64,000 bases of DNA from an uncultured Rhodobacterales bacterium (lineage in GTDB: Bacteria > Pseudomonadota > Alphaproteobacteria > Rhodobacterales > Rhodobacteraceae). Of this stretch, positions 45,740 to 53,862 are shown in pieces (the first letter of the stretch is position 1; the number at the start of each line of letters is the position of its first letter). The notes under the pieces were generated by a model that saw only the letters and a list, made by a program, of their open reading frames with translations, made no database searches and was not told where the DNA came from. The stretch is from assembly GCA_903845215.1 (NCBI GenBank), contig CAIMWI010000020.1, positions 57,362-121,361 of the forward strand, read 5' to 3'. The position numbers and the translations under genes were made by a program.

Positions 45740-46519
45740 TCAGGCTGAAAGCTTGCGGGCGTTGCGCGCCATCTGCCAATCGCGCGCGGCTTGCCCAAAG
45801 GCCGCAAACAGCGGGCGCGAGACGGGGTCGTTTTGCGCGTTCCATTCCGGATGCCATTGCACGGAAAGGGTAAACCCCGGCGCATCTTTGACATAGGTGG
45901 CTTCGGGCGTGCCGTCGCTGGCGTGCCCGTCAATCACAAGGCTGTCGGCGGGGCGCAGAATGCCTTGGCCGTGCAGGGTGTTGGTCATGACCTCTTGGGC
46001 GCCCATCAGGCGATGAAACACCCCCCCTTGGGAAAAGCGCACTGTATGGCGCAGGGCGAATTGCTCTTCCAACTGCCCATCGGGCGGCATGCGGTGGTTC
46101 ATACGCCCCGGAATCTCGCGGATTTCGGGGTGAAGCGATCCGCCCAGCGCCACGTTGACCTCTTGAAAGCCCCGACAGATGCCCAAGAACGGCTGCCCGC
46201 GCGCCACACAGGCGCGCACCAAAGGCAGCGTGATCGCATCTCGGGCGCGGTCAAAGGCGCCGTGTGCAGGGGTTTCCTCTTCGCCGTATTCCGACGGATG
46301 CACATTGGGCCGCCCCCCTGTCAGCAAAAAGCCGTCACAGGTTTCCAACAGTTCTAGAACCGAGACAAAGCGCGGATCGCTTGGAATAATCAGCGGCATA
46401 GCACCGGCCACATCTGCCACGGCATGGGCATTCATCGTGCCCGCCGTATGCGCAGGGTAGCGGTCGCCGATCACATAGTGATTGCCAATGATGCCGATGA
46501 TGGGGCGATGCTGTGTCAT
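45740..46519 (-). CDS. Gamma-glutamyl-gamma-aminobutyrate hydrolase family (class I amidotransferase, C26)
   Basis: A 259-aa glutamine-amidotransferase-fold hydrolase of the PuuD type. The nucleophile elbow is GICRGFQEVNVALGG, the oxyanion segment is LLTGGRPNVHP, and the catalytic His-Glu pair lies in SVQWHPEWN. PuuD splits gamma-Glu-GABA in putrescine use, but no puuABC genes are near, so the substrate is open. The start at 46519 (MTQHRPIIGI) is chosen; the open frame to 47137 is antisense to the P1 peptidase gene. Confidence 0.88.
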   Translation of the reverse strand: MTQHRPIIGIIGNHYVIGDRYPAHTAGTMNAHAVADVAGAMPLIIPSDPRFVSVLELLETCDGFLLTGGRPNVHPSEYGEEETPAHGAFDRARDAITLPLVRACVARGQPFLGICRGFQEVNVALGGSLHPEIREIPGRMNHRMPPDGQLEEQFALRHTVRFSQGGVFHRLMGAQEVMTNTLHGQGILRPADSLVIDGHASDGTPEATYVKDAPGFTLSVQWHPEWNAQNDPVSRPLFAAFGQAARDWQMARNARKLSA

Positions 46520-46672
46520 AAGGGTTTGGATTTCTGCGCTGACATAGATTAACAATAGGCGGGTGATTTTGTCTGCGAAAGGGTCGAATTGCCCATAGTT
46601 GAACAAGATCCCTTGATCAGTGCGCTTTGTGATGCCCAAATTGGCACGATCCCCTTTGCATGGACCCATCCG

Positions 46673-47746
46673 ATGACAAAACCCCGCGCCCGTGACCTTG
46701 GCCTGCCCTTTGCGGGCACCCCCGGCCCCTTCAATGCTATCACCGATGTGCCCGGCGTTTTGGTGGGCTTTTGCACGCTGACCGATCCGGCCAAGGCGAT
46801 GCGCACCGGTGTCACTGCCATTTTGCCGCGCGCTGAATCTGGCACGCCGCAACCGGTTTGGGCGGGTCAGTTCACCCTGAATGGCAATGGTGAGATGACC
46901 GGCACCCATTGGATTCATGATGCAGGCTATTTTATCGGGCCGATCTGCATTTCGAACACCCATGCCATCGGCGCATTGCATCAAGGTGCCACCGAATGGA
47001 TGATGCAAACCTATGCCCCGTGGTTTGCGGCTGAACACGCTTGGGCCATGCCCGTTGTGGCGGAAACCTATGACGGCATTCTTAATGACATCAACGCGCT
47101 GCACGTCACCCCCGCCCATGCCAAGGCCGCGATCCATAACGCCAAAAACGGGCCCGTGGCCGAAGGGTCGGTGGGGGGGGGCAACGGGATGATTGCTTAT
47201 GAATTCAAAGCCGGCACAGGAACGGCCTCACGCCAAGTGGCTTTGGGCGGGCAGAATTATACCTTGGGCGTGCTGGTGCAGGCCAACCACGGGCGGCGCG
47301 ACTGGCTGACCATTCTGGGAAAGCCCGTGGGGGCCTTGATGCCCGAAGGGGCCTTTCGCAAGAAAGAGCAGGGGTCCATCATCGTGATCATCGCCACAGA
47401 TGCCCCCCTGTCGCCCCTTAGCCTGCGCCATCTGGCGCGGCGGGCGGCGATGGGTGTTGCGCGGGGCGGAACGCCTGCCGGCAATTCTTCAGGCGATATC
47501 TTTTTGGCCTTTTCCACCGCCAACCTTGGCCCAATGCCGCAAGACGCGGGGCCGCTGTTGACGCGGGTGGAGGTGAACCAAGAGATCATCGACCCCCTCT
47601 ATCTGGCCGCAGCCGAGGCGACAGAAGAGGCGGTTGTCAATGCGATTGTCGCAGGCGAGCCAGTGGCGGCGGTGAAGCCCAAGGGGTTGATCGTGCCAAG
47701 CATAGACTGCGAAAAACTGGCCTCTCTTTTCGGCCAACCGAGCTAG
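46673..47746 (+). CDS. P1 family peptidase (DmpA/BapA aminopeptidase)
   Basis: A 357-aa N-terminal-nucleophile hydrolase that matures by self-cleavage. The cleavage and catalytic region GGTPAGNSSGDIFLAF contains the expected serine after Gly-Asn. The signature GVLVGFCTL near the N-terminus and NTHAIGALHQGATEW are family hallmarks. Members release N-terminal D- or L-amino acids or beta-amino acids from peptides. The start at 46673 (MTKPRARDLGLPF) is preferred over 46589. It is divergent from the C26 gene and ends 5 bp before a repeat cluster. Confidence 0.9.
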   Translation: MTKPRARDLGLPFAGTPGPFNAITDVPGVLVGFCTLTDPAKAMRTGVTAILPRAESGTPQPVWAGQFTLNGNGEMTGTHWIHDAGYFIGPICISNTHAIGALHQGATEWMMQTYAPWFAAEHAWAMPVVAETYDGILNDINALHVTPAHAKAAIHNAKNGPVAEGSVGGGNGMIAYEFKAGTGTASRQVALGGQNYTLGVLVQANHGRRDWLTILGKPVGALMPEGAFRKKEQGSIIVIIATDAPLSPLSLRHLARRAAMGVARGGTPAGNSSGDIFLAFSTANLGPMPQDAGPLLTRVEVNQEIIDPLYLAAAEATEEAVVNAIVAGEPVAAVKPKGLIVPSIDCEKLASLFGQPS

Positions 47747-47763
47747 GCCTGCGGCCGGCGAAG

Positions 47764-47862
47764 CCGGGGGGAGGCACGCCTCCCCCCGGACCCCCCTGTG
47801 AGTATTTTTACCTCGGTGAAAGGCAAGGCGCGACCCACCCTTTCACCGAGGTCTAAATACTC
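47764..47862. repeat. Composite repeat cluster: M2 hairpin plus an inverted pair of M1
   Basis: M2 is the perfect palindrome GGGGAGGC-AC-GCCTCCCC within a longer stem (47764-47789). It is followed by M1 in inverse orientation (47800-47820) and M1 in direct orientation (47842-47862), which can pair as a stem of about 21 bp with a 21-base loop. The last base pairs overlap the stop codon of the class V aminotransferase gene. The same M2 core, in reverse orientation, occurs at 63945-63962. Confidence 0.75.
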
Positions 47863-49065
47863 ATGACGCAGCAGCGGTTGCGATCACACGGGTCGCCGCC
47901 TCTAGCGCGCCGGCCCCATGCGGGATGCGCAGCGCGGTCAGGCCCGCCTGCATCACAGCCAAAGCGCCCAAGGTCATATGGGCGTTCACATGCCCCATGC
48001 TGGCGACCCGCAAAGAGCCCGAGGCTTGCGGGTCTTGCGGTGTCGCCATGCCAAGCCCGATGCCAAGGGTGACACCGGCGTTCGTCTCGCACCATTGGCG
48101 CAGGCGGGTGGCGTCGGGGGCGGGCAGATGGGCGGCAGTGACGGAATGGCCGCGATGGGCAGCATTGGGCACGTTCAGGCGAATGCCCTCATGGCCCTGC
48201 CCCCAAGCATCAAACGCCGCCCAGATGCTGCGCGCCAATGTGGCGTGACGGGCCCAGACTTGGGCAGGCCTTCCTCGTGCAGGATCATCGTCAGGCTTTC
48301 ACGCAGCGCATAAAGATGCGCCGTGGGGGCGGTGCCAAACCAATACTGCCAGAACTCTTCTGGATTGGCGCGAAGGGTCCAATCCCAATAGGGCGTGCGC
48401 AGGTTTGACGTGGCACACCGCTTGCGGGCGTGATCGTTGAACCACACAAAGGCCATGCCGGGCGGGCACATCAGCCCCTTTTGGCTGGCCCCCAGCATAA
48501 CATCCACGCCCCACGCATCCATGCGAAATTCATCGCACCCCAGCGAGGCGACACAATCCACCGCCAACAGCGCACTATGCCCCGCCGCATCCATCGCGGC
48601 GCGCACCGCTTGCACATCAGACTTGACGGAAGACGCCGTATCCACATGCGTCATCAGGACCGCCTTGATCGACGGGTCAGCCCGCAAAGCGTGCTCGACC
48701 AAAGCAGGATCAACGGCCGCGGTGCCGCCAAACTCTAGCACCTGCACATCAACCCCAAGACCGCGCGCTGTGGTGGCCCAACCGTGGCCAAAGACGCCGG
48801 TCACCAGCACCAAAGCACGATCACCACGCGAAAACAGGTTGGAATTCACCGCCTCCCAAGCACCATGGCCGTTGCAGATATAGCTTGCGACATGGCCCGC
48901 AGTCTGTGCCAAAGCGCGCAAATCGGGCCAAAGGCTGGCCACCATATCCACCAAAGCACCGGCATAAATGTTGGGCGAAGGGCGCTGCATTGCAGCCAAC
49001 ACACGGTCGGGCAAGACCGACGGGCCGGGAATGGCCAGATAGGGTCGGCCTTGGGATAGGGACAT
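47861..49065 (-). pseudogene. Class V aminotransferase (alanine/serine-glyoxylate type), broken by a one-base deletion
   Basis: Read from 49065 the protein is a fold-type I aminotransferase of the AGXT/SgaA branch: IPGPSVLPDRVLAAM at the start, CNGHGAWEAVNSNLF, and the PLP lysine in LGASQKGLMCPPGM. After ILHEEGLPK the frame runs into SGPVTPHW and loses homology, while an adjacent frame continues with LARSIWAAFDAWGQGHEGI to the normal C-terminus (MGHVNAHMTLGALAVMQ). Adding one base between 48258 and 48259 restores LPKVWARHATLARS and gives about 401 aa. A recent inactivation and a read error are both possible. Confidence 0.85.
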
Positions 49066-49206
49066 AGCGATCCTCCGTTTGCCCTAGGGCTAGACCCTGC
49101 CGAGATTTGGGTCAACCGCCACTTCGCCTTGAAGTTGGGCATCAAATTGGCTAAGTCGTGCAAGCCTGACCCAAGGGCAATTGCGCAAGGAAGGTTGGCG
49201 ACCCCT

Positions 49207-49893
49207 ATGGCGGGCGGCTTGAAACAAAAAATGCTGGCCTGGCAGAACCGCATCGCCGCAAAATACGGCACCAGCATCGCCACCGTTGAAGCCCGCCGCG
49301 CGGCGTGGTGGCATTTTCAACTGATGGACCACGCCTTCTTGCGCGGGATCTGGACCAACCTTGACCAGATTGCCCCCGGTGTGTGGCGGGCCAACCAACC
49401 CTCGCCGCGACGCTTGGGCATCTATCAGCGCAAACTTGGGTTGAAATCTGTGGTGAACCTTCGGGGCGGTAGCCAGCAAGGCTTTTATCTGTTTGAAACC
49501 GAGACCTGCCAAAAGCTGGGCATAACCTTGCATGATGTCGCTTTTTCGGCCCGCAGAGCCCCGCAGAAAGCCGCTTTGCAGGCCATTTTTGATCTGTTTG
49601 AAACGCTGCAAAAGCCCGTCCTGATCCATTGCAAATCAGGGGCTGACCGCACCGGCCTGATCTCGGCCCTTTATATGCTTGACGTGGAGCACCGCTCTAT
49701 CGCCGAAGCCAAGCGGCAGCTTAGCTTTCGGTATCTTCACCTGAAATCAACCGACACCGGCATCATGGATCACTTCTTGACCCTTTATGAGGCCGAGGCC
49801 AAGGGCCGCAGCATCCGTGAATGGGTGGTGCAAGATTATGAACCCGCTCGACTAAGCGAAAGCTTTGCCGCCCTGCGCAGGCAGCGGGCGTGA
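49207..49893 (+). CDS. Dual-specificity/tyrosine-type protein phosphatase family
   Basis: A 228-aa cysteine phosphatase. The P-loop C-x5-R is intact as HCKSGADRTG, with a general-acid region upstream (LHDVAFSARRAPQKA) and SVVNLRG before it. It belongs to the bacterial DSP group often paired with envelope genes. The stop overlaps the exporter start (TGATG), so the pair is co-translated. The start at 49207 (MAGGLKQKML) is preferred; an in-frame TTG at 49129 would extend it. Natural substrates are unknown and could include lipids such as phosphatidylglycerophosphate. Confidence 0.82.
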   Translation: MAGGLKQKMLAWQNRIAAKYGTSIATVEARRAAWWHFQLMDHAFLRGIWTNLDQIAPGVWRANQPSPRRLGIYQRKLGLKSVVNLRGGSQQGFYLFETETCQKLGITLHDVAFSARRAPQKAALQAIFDLFETLQKPVLIHCKSGADRTGLISALYMLDVEHRSIAEAKRQLSFRYLHLKSTDTGIMDHFLTLYEAEAKGRSIREWVVQDYEPARLSESFAALRRQRA

Positions 49894-51620
49894 TGGAAAA
49901 CCCCTCAACCAAACGCCTGTTGGGGTGGCTTTGGCAGGATCATGTGGCAAAGCGCTGGCCTTTGATGGCGCTGGCCTTCGCCTTGATGGCACTTGAAGGA
50001 GCGGCGACAGGCGGACTGTCTTATCTGGTGCGCCCGATGTTTGACGAGGTGCGTCAAGGGGCGGCCTTTGGGGTGGTGATCAAGATTGCCGCTGCGGTGG
50101 GCGGAGTTTTTGTGCTGCGTGCGCTGGCGGGGTATTTTCAAAAACTGATTATCCTGCGCCAATCTGAACAGATCGGCGCGGAACTGCAGACCGCCATGTT
50201 GGCCCATGCCCTGCGTTTGGATCTGGCCTTTTACCTTGCCAATGCGCCCGGCAGCCTGATGGAGCGGTTGCGCGGTGATACCGCCACCTTGCGAGGCCTG
50301 TGGCCACAGATGTTTCAGGCTTTGGGGCGCGATGTGGTGACATTGATCTCTTTGGCGGTCGTGGCGCTGATGATTGATTGGCGCTGGACGCTGATTGCCA
50401 TGGCGGGCGTGCCGCTTTTGGCGCTGCCCCTTGTCCGTTTGCAAGCGAATGTGCGCGGCACGGCCCGTGGGGCGCGGGCTGCAGCAGACGCACTTTCCAC
50501 CCAGTTGGATGAAGCCTTTCACGGCATACGCACCTTGCAACTGGCCGGGGCCGAGGCGGAAGAGGTCAACCGCTATCGCGCTGCCTTGGGACGCTTTTTA
50601 TCGGCGCAGTTTCGTTCGGATCGATCCAGTGCGGCGATCCCTGCGATCATCGACATCGTCGCGGCTTTGGGGTTTGCGGGGGTCATGCTTTATGGCGGGA
50701 TGCAGATCACCGCCGGCGAAAAAACGATGGGAGAGTTCTTGAGCTTTTTCACCGCGATGGGTCTGGTCTTTGAACCCCTACGCCGTCTGGGCGCACTGTC
50801 GGGCCAATGGGCTGCCGCACGCGCCGCATTAGAAAGGATGCGGGGTTTGCTGGACCATGCGCCCACCATAACCTCACCGCCGATACCAAAAGCCTTGCCC
50901 CAAACCCGCGCCCTGCGCCTGCAGATGCAGGGCGTGTCCTTTGGTTATAATGGCACTGCGGTGTTAAACGACATCAACTTTGTGGCAGAGCCGGGAAAAG
51001 TCACCGCTTTGGTCGGACCATCGGGCGCTGGCAAAACCACAATGTTTCATGTGCTGACTCGTTTGGTTGACCCATCCGCAGGGCGAGTCTTACTGAACGG
51101 CACCGATCTGCGCGATCTGGATTTGGCCGCGGTGCGTGGCCTGTTTGCCGTGGTCAGCCAAGACACGGCGCTGTTTGATGAAAGTCTGGCTTCCAACGTG
51201 CGCCTTGGGGCCAAAGATATGTCAGACGCGGGGCTGGCACTGGCCCTACAGATGGCCCAAGCTGATTTTGTCACAGATCCCCAAGCCGCCGTAGGCCCAC
51301 GCGGCACAGCCCTATCTGGCGGGCAGCGCCAACGCATCGCCATTGCCCGCGCCCTTTTGCGCGACGCACCAATTTTGCTGCTGGACGAGGCGACCTCGGC
51401 CCTTGACAGCCAAACAGAGCTTTCTGTGACCCAAGCCTTGGATAGCCTGCGCGCAGGACGCACAACCATTGTCATCGCCCATCGCCTGTCCACAATCCAA
51501 GCAGCTGATGCCATTGTGGTGATGGACCAAGGCAAGATCCTTGACCAAGGCTCTCATGCCGAGCTTTTGGCGCGGGGCGGGCTTTATGCCGACCTTTACC
51601 GACTGCAATTTGCGGATTAA
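49893..51620 (+). CDS. ABC exporter, fused membrane and ATPase domains (MsbA-like)
   Basis: A 575-aa half-transporter with six predicted transmembrane helices in the first 300 residues and one nucleotide-binding domain. Walker A is GPSGAGKTT, the signature [16 protein letters not shown], Walker B ILLLDEATSALDSQ and the H-loop IVIAHRLS. MsbA-like exporters move lipids or hydrophobic molecules outward across the inner membrane as homodimers. Its TGATG overlap with a phosphatase gene suggests a common envelope role. The GTG at 49890 is an alternative start. Confidence 0.9.
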   Translation: MENPSTKRLLGWLWQDHVAKRWPLMALAFALMALEGAATGGLSYLVRPMFDEVRQGAAFGVVIKIAAAVGGVFVLRALAGYFQKLIILRQSEQIGAELQTAMLAHALRLDLAFYLANAPGSLMERLRGDTATLRGLWPQMFQALGRDVVTLISLAVVALMIDWRWTLIAMAGVPLLALPLVRLQANVRGTARGARAAADALSTQLDEAFHGIRTLQLAGAEAEEVNRYRAALGRFLSAQFRSDRSSAAIPAIIDIVAALGFAGVMLYGGMQITAGEKTMGEFLSFFTAMGLVFEPLRRLGALSGQWAAARAALERMRGLLDHAPTITSPPIPKALPQTRALRLQMQGVSFGYNGTAVLNDINFVAEPGKVTALVGPSGAGKTTMFHVLTRLVDPSAGRVLLNGTDLRDLDLAAVRGLFAVVSQDTALFDESLASNVRLGAKDMSDAGLALALQMAQADFVTDPQAAVGPRGTALSGGQRQRIAIARALLRDAPILLLDEATSALDSQTELSVTQALDSLRAGRTTIVIAHRLSTIQAADAIVVMDQGKILDQGSHAELLARGGLYADLYRLQFAD

Positions 51621-51670
51621 TCCTGTCCCAAGGCCCGTCGCAGCCTATATGCTGACGGCAGAGGAGTGAG

Positions 51671-52420
51671 ATGACCCAAATGATGCGGCGCATTATATAT
51701 CTTGGTGGCAAAGATGCCTTGCCCTTTCTGCAAGGCCTTGTCAGCAATGATATCTTGCCCCTTGCACATGGCGATGGCCTGATCTGGACAGCCCTTTTGA
51801 CGGCGCAGGGCAAGTATCTGGTCGATTTCTTCGTGGGCCGCAGCAAAGGCACATTGTTTATCGACTTGCCAGAGGCTCTGGCCGAAGACACATTGCGCAG
51901 GCTGTCAATGTACCGCCTGCGCGCAGATGTCACCCTGACACCGTCATTGTGGACGGTCTGTCGCGGGATAGGCCCCCCCCCTGCCGATGCACTGGCCGAC
52001 CCGCGCCATCCCGCCTTGGGCTGGCGCCTTTACGGGGCGTCTTTGGCTGAAGACCCGCTGGATTGGGATGCCATTCGCGTCGCGAACCTTATCCCCGAAA
52101 CCGCGATCGAATTGATTCCGAACGAAAGCTACGTGTTGGAATGCGAATTCGAACGCTTGAACGGCGTCGACTTTCGCAAGGGCTGCTATGTCGGGCAAGA
52201 AGTTACCGCGCGCATGAAGCACAAGACCGCGTTGCGCAAAGGTTTGGTCTTGGTACAGATAGATCAACCCGTGGCGGTGGGAACCGTTCTTTTGGCCGAA
52301 GGGCGCGAAGTGGGAACGATTTACACCCAATCAGGCGGTCAGGCTATTGCCTATGTGCAGTTTGAAAAAGCTGTGGGCAAAATGGTGGCAGCCCGTGCCA
52401 CGGTAACGCGATTGGCCTAA
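51671..52420 (+). CDS. Folate-binding YgfZ/CAF17-type protein
   Basis: A 249-aa tetrahydrofolate-binding protein of the GcvT-like family, which helps maturation or repair of [4Fe-4S] proteins such as the tRNA thiotransferase MiaB. The diagnostic K-G-C-[FY]-x-G-Q-E appears as KGCYVGQE. AGGAG lies five bases before the ATG. It follows the exporter by about 50 bp and may be co-transcribed. Confidence 0.9.
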   Translation: MTQMMRRIIYLGGKDALPFLQGLVSNDILPLAHGDGLIWTALLTAQGKYLVDFFVGRSKGTLFIDLPEALAEDTLRRLSMYRLRADVTLTPSLWTVCRGIGPPPADALADPRHPALGWRLYGASLAEDPLDWDAIRVANLIPETAIELIPNESYVLECEFERLNGVDFRKGCYVGQEVTARMKHKTALRKGLVLVQIDQPVAVGTVLLAEGREVGTIYTQSGGQAIAYVQFEKAVGKMVAARATVTRLA

Positions 52421-52471
52421 CTTAGCTTTTTTATGCGCAAAATCCGCAAGCTCTGCGGTGGGGATGTTTAA

Positions 52472-52665
52472 CTTTTTTGCAAAAAGATTGCGTGTCTGGG
52501 CAGAAACCACACTGTGTTTGCCAATATCCCACCTTTCCAGGCTAGAGTGAGCACTCGTTAACCAAGAGTTGACCTGATACCTTTCGCCCCTATCTCATCA
52601 TGTGAATGTTTTGGCGGATAGGCTACAGCACGCAGCGTCTGCCTTAAGCTATGCAATTATTGCAT
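52472..52665. promoter_or_regulatory. Palindrome-rich leader and promoter region upstream of the DUF6280-like gene
   Basis: The 338-bp gap 52421-52758 has no convincing gene. It holds CTTTTTTGCAAAAAG (52472-52486), a CtrA-like TTAACCAAGAGTTGAC (TTAA-N7-TTGA, 52558-52573) whose TTGACC could double as a -35 with TATCTC 16 bases on, and a perfect 15-bp palindrome ATGCAATTATTGCAT (52651-52665). The last is a good candidate operator or RNA hairpin. Confidence 0.4.
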
Positions 52666-52758
52666 GGCTGACATGTAAGAAACAGCATGACGAATCGTCT
52701 TCAAACCGTTACAAGCGCGAAACGGAAGAAAAGACAAGAGTAAGAAGCAGGACCCAGA

Positions 52759-53085
52759 ATGGCCGATTTCATCGACAGCACCGCCTTTAATTTCGAACAA
52801 GGTCAGCGCGCGCGCAAATTGTTTGCCGCCGTGGTTTTGGCTGCTTTGGATGATGCCATTGCCGATGACAAGAAATATGGCAACGGGCCAGACCAAATTG
52901 CGCGGTGGGCCCGTTCACGCGATGGACGCGAAGTTTTGTCTTGCGCCGGCATTGATCCAAACGAACGCGTTGTAAAAGGCTTGATGGAATTTGTGGGCAA
53001 AGGTGTGCGCACCTCTGTTGCTTTGTCGCGCGAAGAAAGCGAACGCCGCCACGCGCTGGAATTGGATCAGGCAGAGGCTGCTTAA
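52759..53085 (+). CDS. Conserved Rhodobacterales protein (probably DUF6280)
   Basis: A 108-aa soluble helical protein. The region FEQGQRARKLFAAVVLAALDDAIADDKK and GPDQIARWARSRDGREVLSCAGIDPNERVV (given here as blocks RARKLFAAVVLAALDD and RWARSRDGREVLSCAGI) is the strongly conserved core. I recall this as DUF6280 in Rhodobacteraceae, but cannot verify the label. A GGA precedes the ATG. It ends at a strong bidirectional terminator. Its long leader hints at heavy regulation. Function is unknown. Confidence 0.82.
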   Translation: MADFIDSTAFNFEQGQRARKLFAAVVLAALDDAIADDKKYGNGPDQIARWARSRDGREVLSCAGIDPNERVVKGLMEFVGKGVRTSVALSREESERRHALELDQAEAA

Positions 53086-53107
53086 AACGCTTTACGATCG
53101 GGCAAAC

Positions 53108-53134
53108 AAAAAACGCGCCACAGGCGCGTTTTTT
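53108..53134. terminator. Bidirectional rho-independent terminator
   Basis: AAAAAACGCGCC and GGCGCGTTTTTT form a stem with loop ACA. T-runs are present on both strands, so it serves the plus-strand gene ending at 53085 and the minus-strand gene ending at 53164. Confidence 0.9.
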
Positions 53135-53163
53135 GTTTTTTATCAGGTAGGTTTACGGCAACC

Positions 53164-53724
53164 TTAATTCATTTCGCGCAGTGCTATTTCGCGCGCGATT
53201 TCAGATTTTACCAGTTTGCGGATGCTGCGGGTTATGTGCAAACCGAGATCGCCTTGAAACTGTTCGCGCACCAAATCACGCACCAAATCGCGCAGCGCCT
53301 CAGTCGGCAAATCCACAGCGGGCTTTTGCCCGTCATTGGGCAAATCGTTAGGGATCGTCGGTTCCACCACTGGCGCTGTCGGGGCGCTTTGGTTTGGGCG
53401 GGCCATATCCCAATCGTCCATGTCTGACGCAACGGCGTCTGTCTCGGGCTCCCAATCCATGGCTTGCGGGTCGATGCCTTGCGCCACGGTCGACACAAAT
53501 TGCGGTATGGTCAGGCCCGCGCGTGGGGGCGCTTGCAGATGCAAGGTCTGCAACGCTTCCTTGGGATGTGCGCGCGACGTCGATGTCACAACGCGCAAGT
53601 TCGGGCTTAGGACCAGTTTGTCATGTGCGGGCAGCTTAGCGCCGGCCCCCAACCGTTCTTCATCCGCTACCAAGCGGCGGATCGAAGACAGAATATCGTC
53701 ACTGGTCACCTTTGGGTCTGTCAT
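53164..53724 (-). CDS. PopZ-like (DUF2497-type) protein
   Basis: A 186-aa protein with a short N-terminal helix KVTSDDILSSIRRLVADEE, a long acidic/proline-rich middle part and two C-terminal helices (LRDLVRDLVREQF...SIRKLVKSEIAREIAL). This three-part plan mirrors Caulobacter PopZ, the polar organising protein, whose N-terminus also reads as EEILASIRRIISED-like and whose end assembles into a matrix. Residue identity outside the motifs is low, so orthology is unproven. Start at 53724 follows AAGGT. It stands alone upstream of nothing obvious, next to tolC. Confidence 0.6.
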   Translation of the reverse strand: MTDPKVTSDDILSSIRRLVADEERLGAGAKLPAHDKLVLSPNLRVVTSTSRAHPKEALQTLHLQAPPRAGLTIPQFVSTVAQGIDPQAMDWEPETDAVASDMDDWDMARPNQSAPTAPVVEPTIPNDLPNDGQKPAVDLPTEALRDLVRDLVREQFQGDLGLHITRSIRKLVKSEIAREIALREMN

Positions 53725-53862
53725 AATTACCTTTGGTCCTTCTGCCGTCACCCGCAATGCCTGATGCGCAGGTTAACGCCGCCGTGTTGCGAACCTAGGC
53801 GATCGAAAGCCCCCACACAAGCAATGGTGCAGCAAATGTGGCAAAACTTAGGCAAGCACAAA

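Noticed and set aside
46641..46660. TTGGCACG...TTTGCA resembling a sigma54 promoter before the P1 peptidase gene
   Set aside because: The distance between the GG and GC elements is three bases too long; sigma54 promoters tolerate almost no spacing change, and the element is also only 13 bp from the start codon.
52602..52790. 62-codon frame in the leader of the DUF6280-like gene
   Set aside because: Overlaps the real start in another frame, composition atypical, no good ribosome-binding site.
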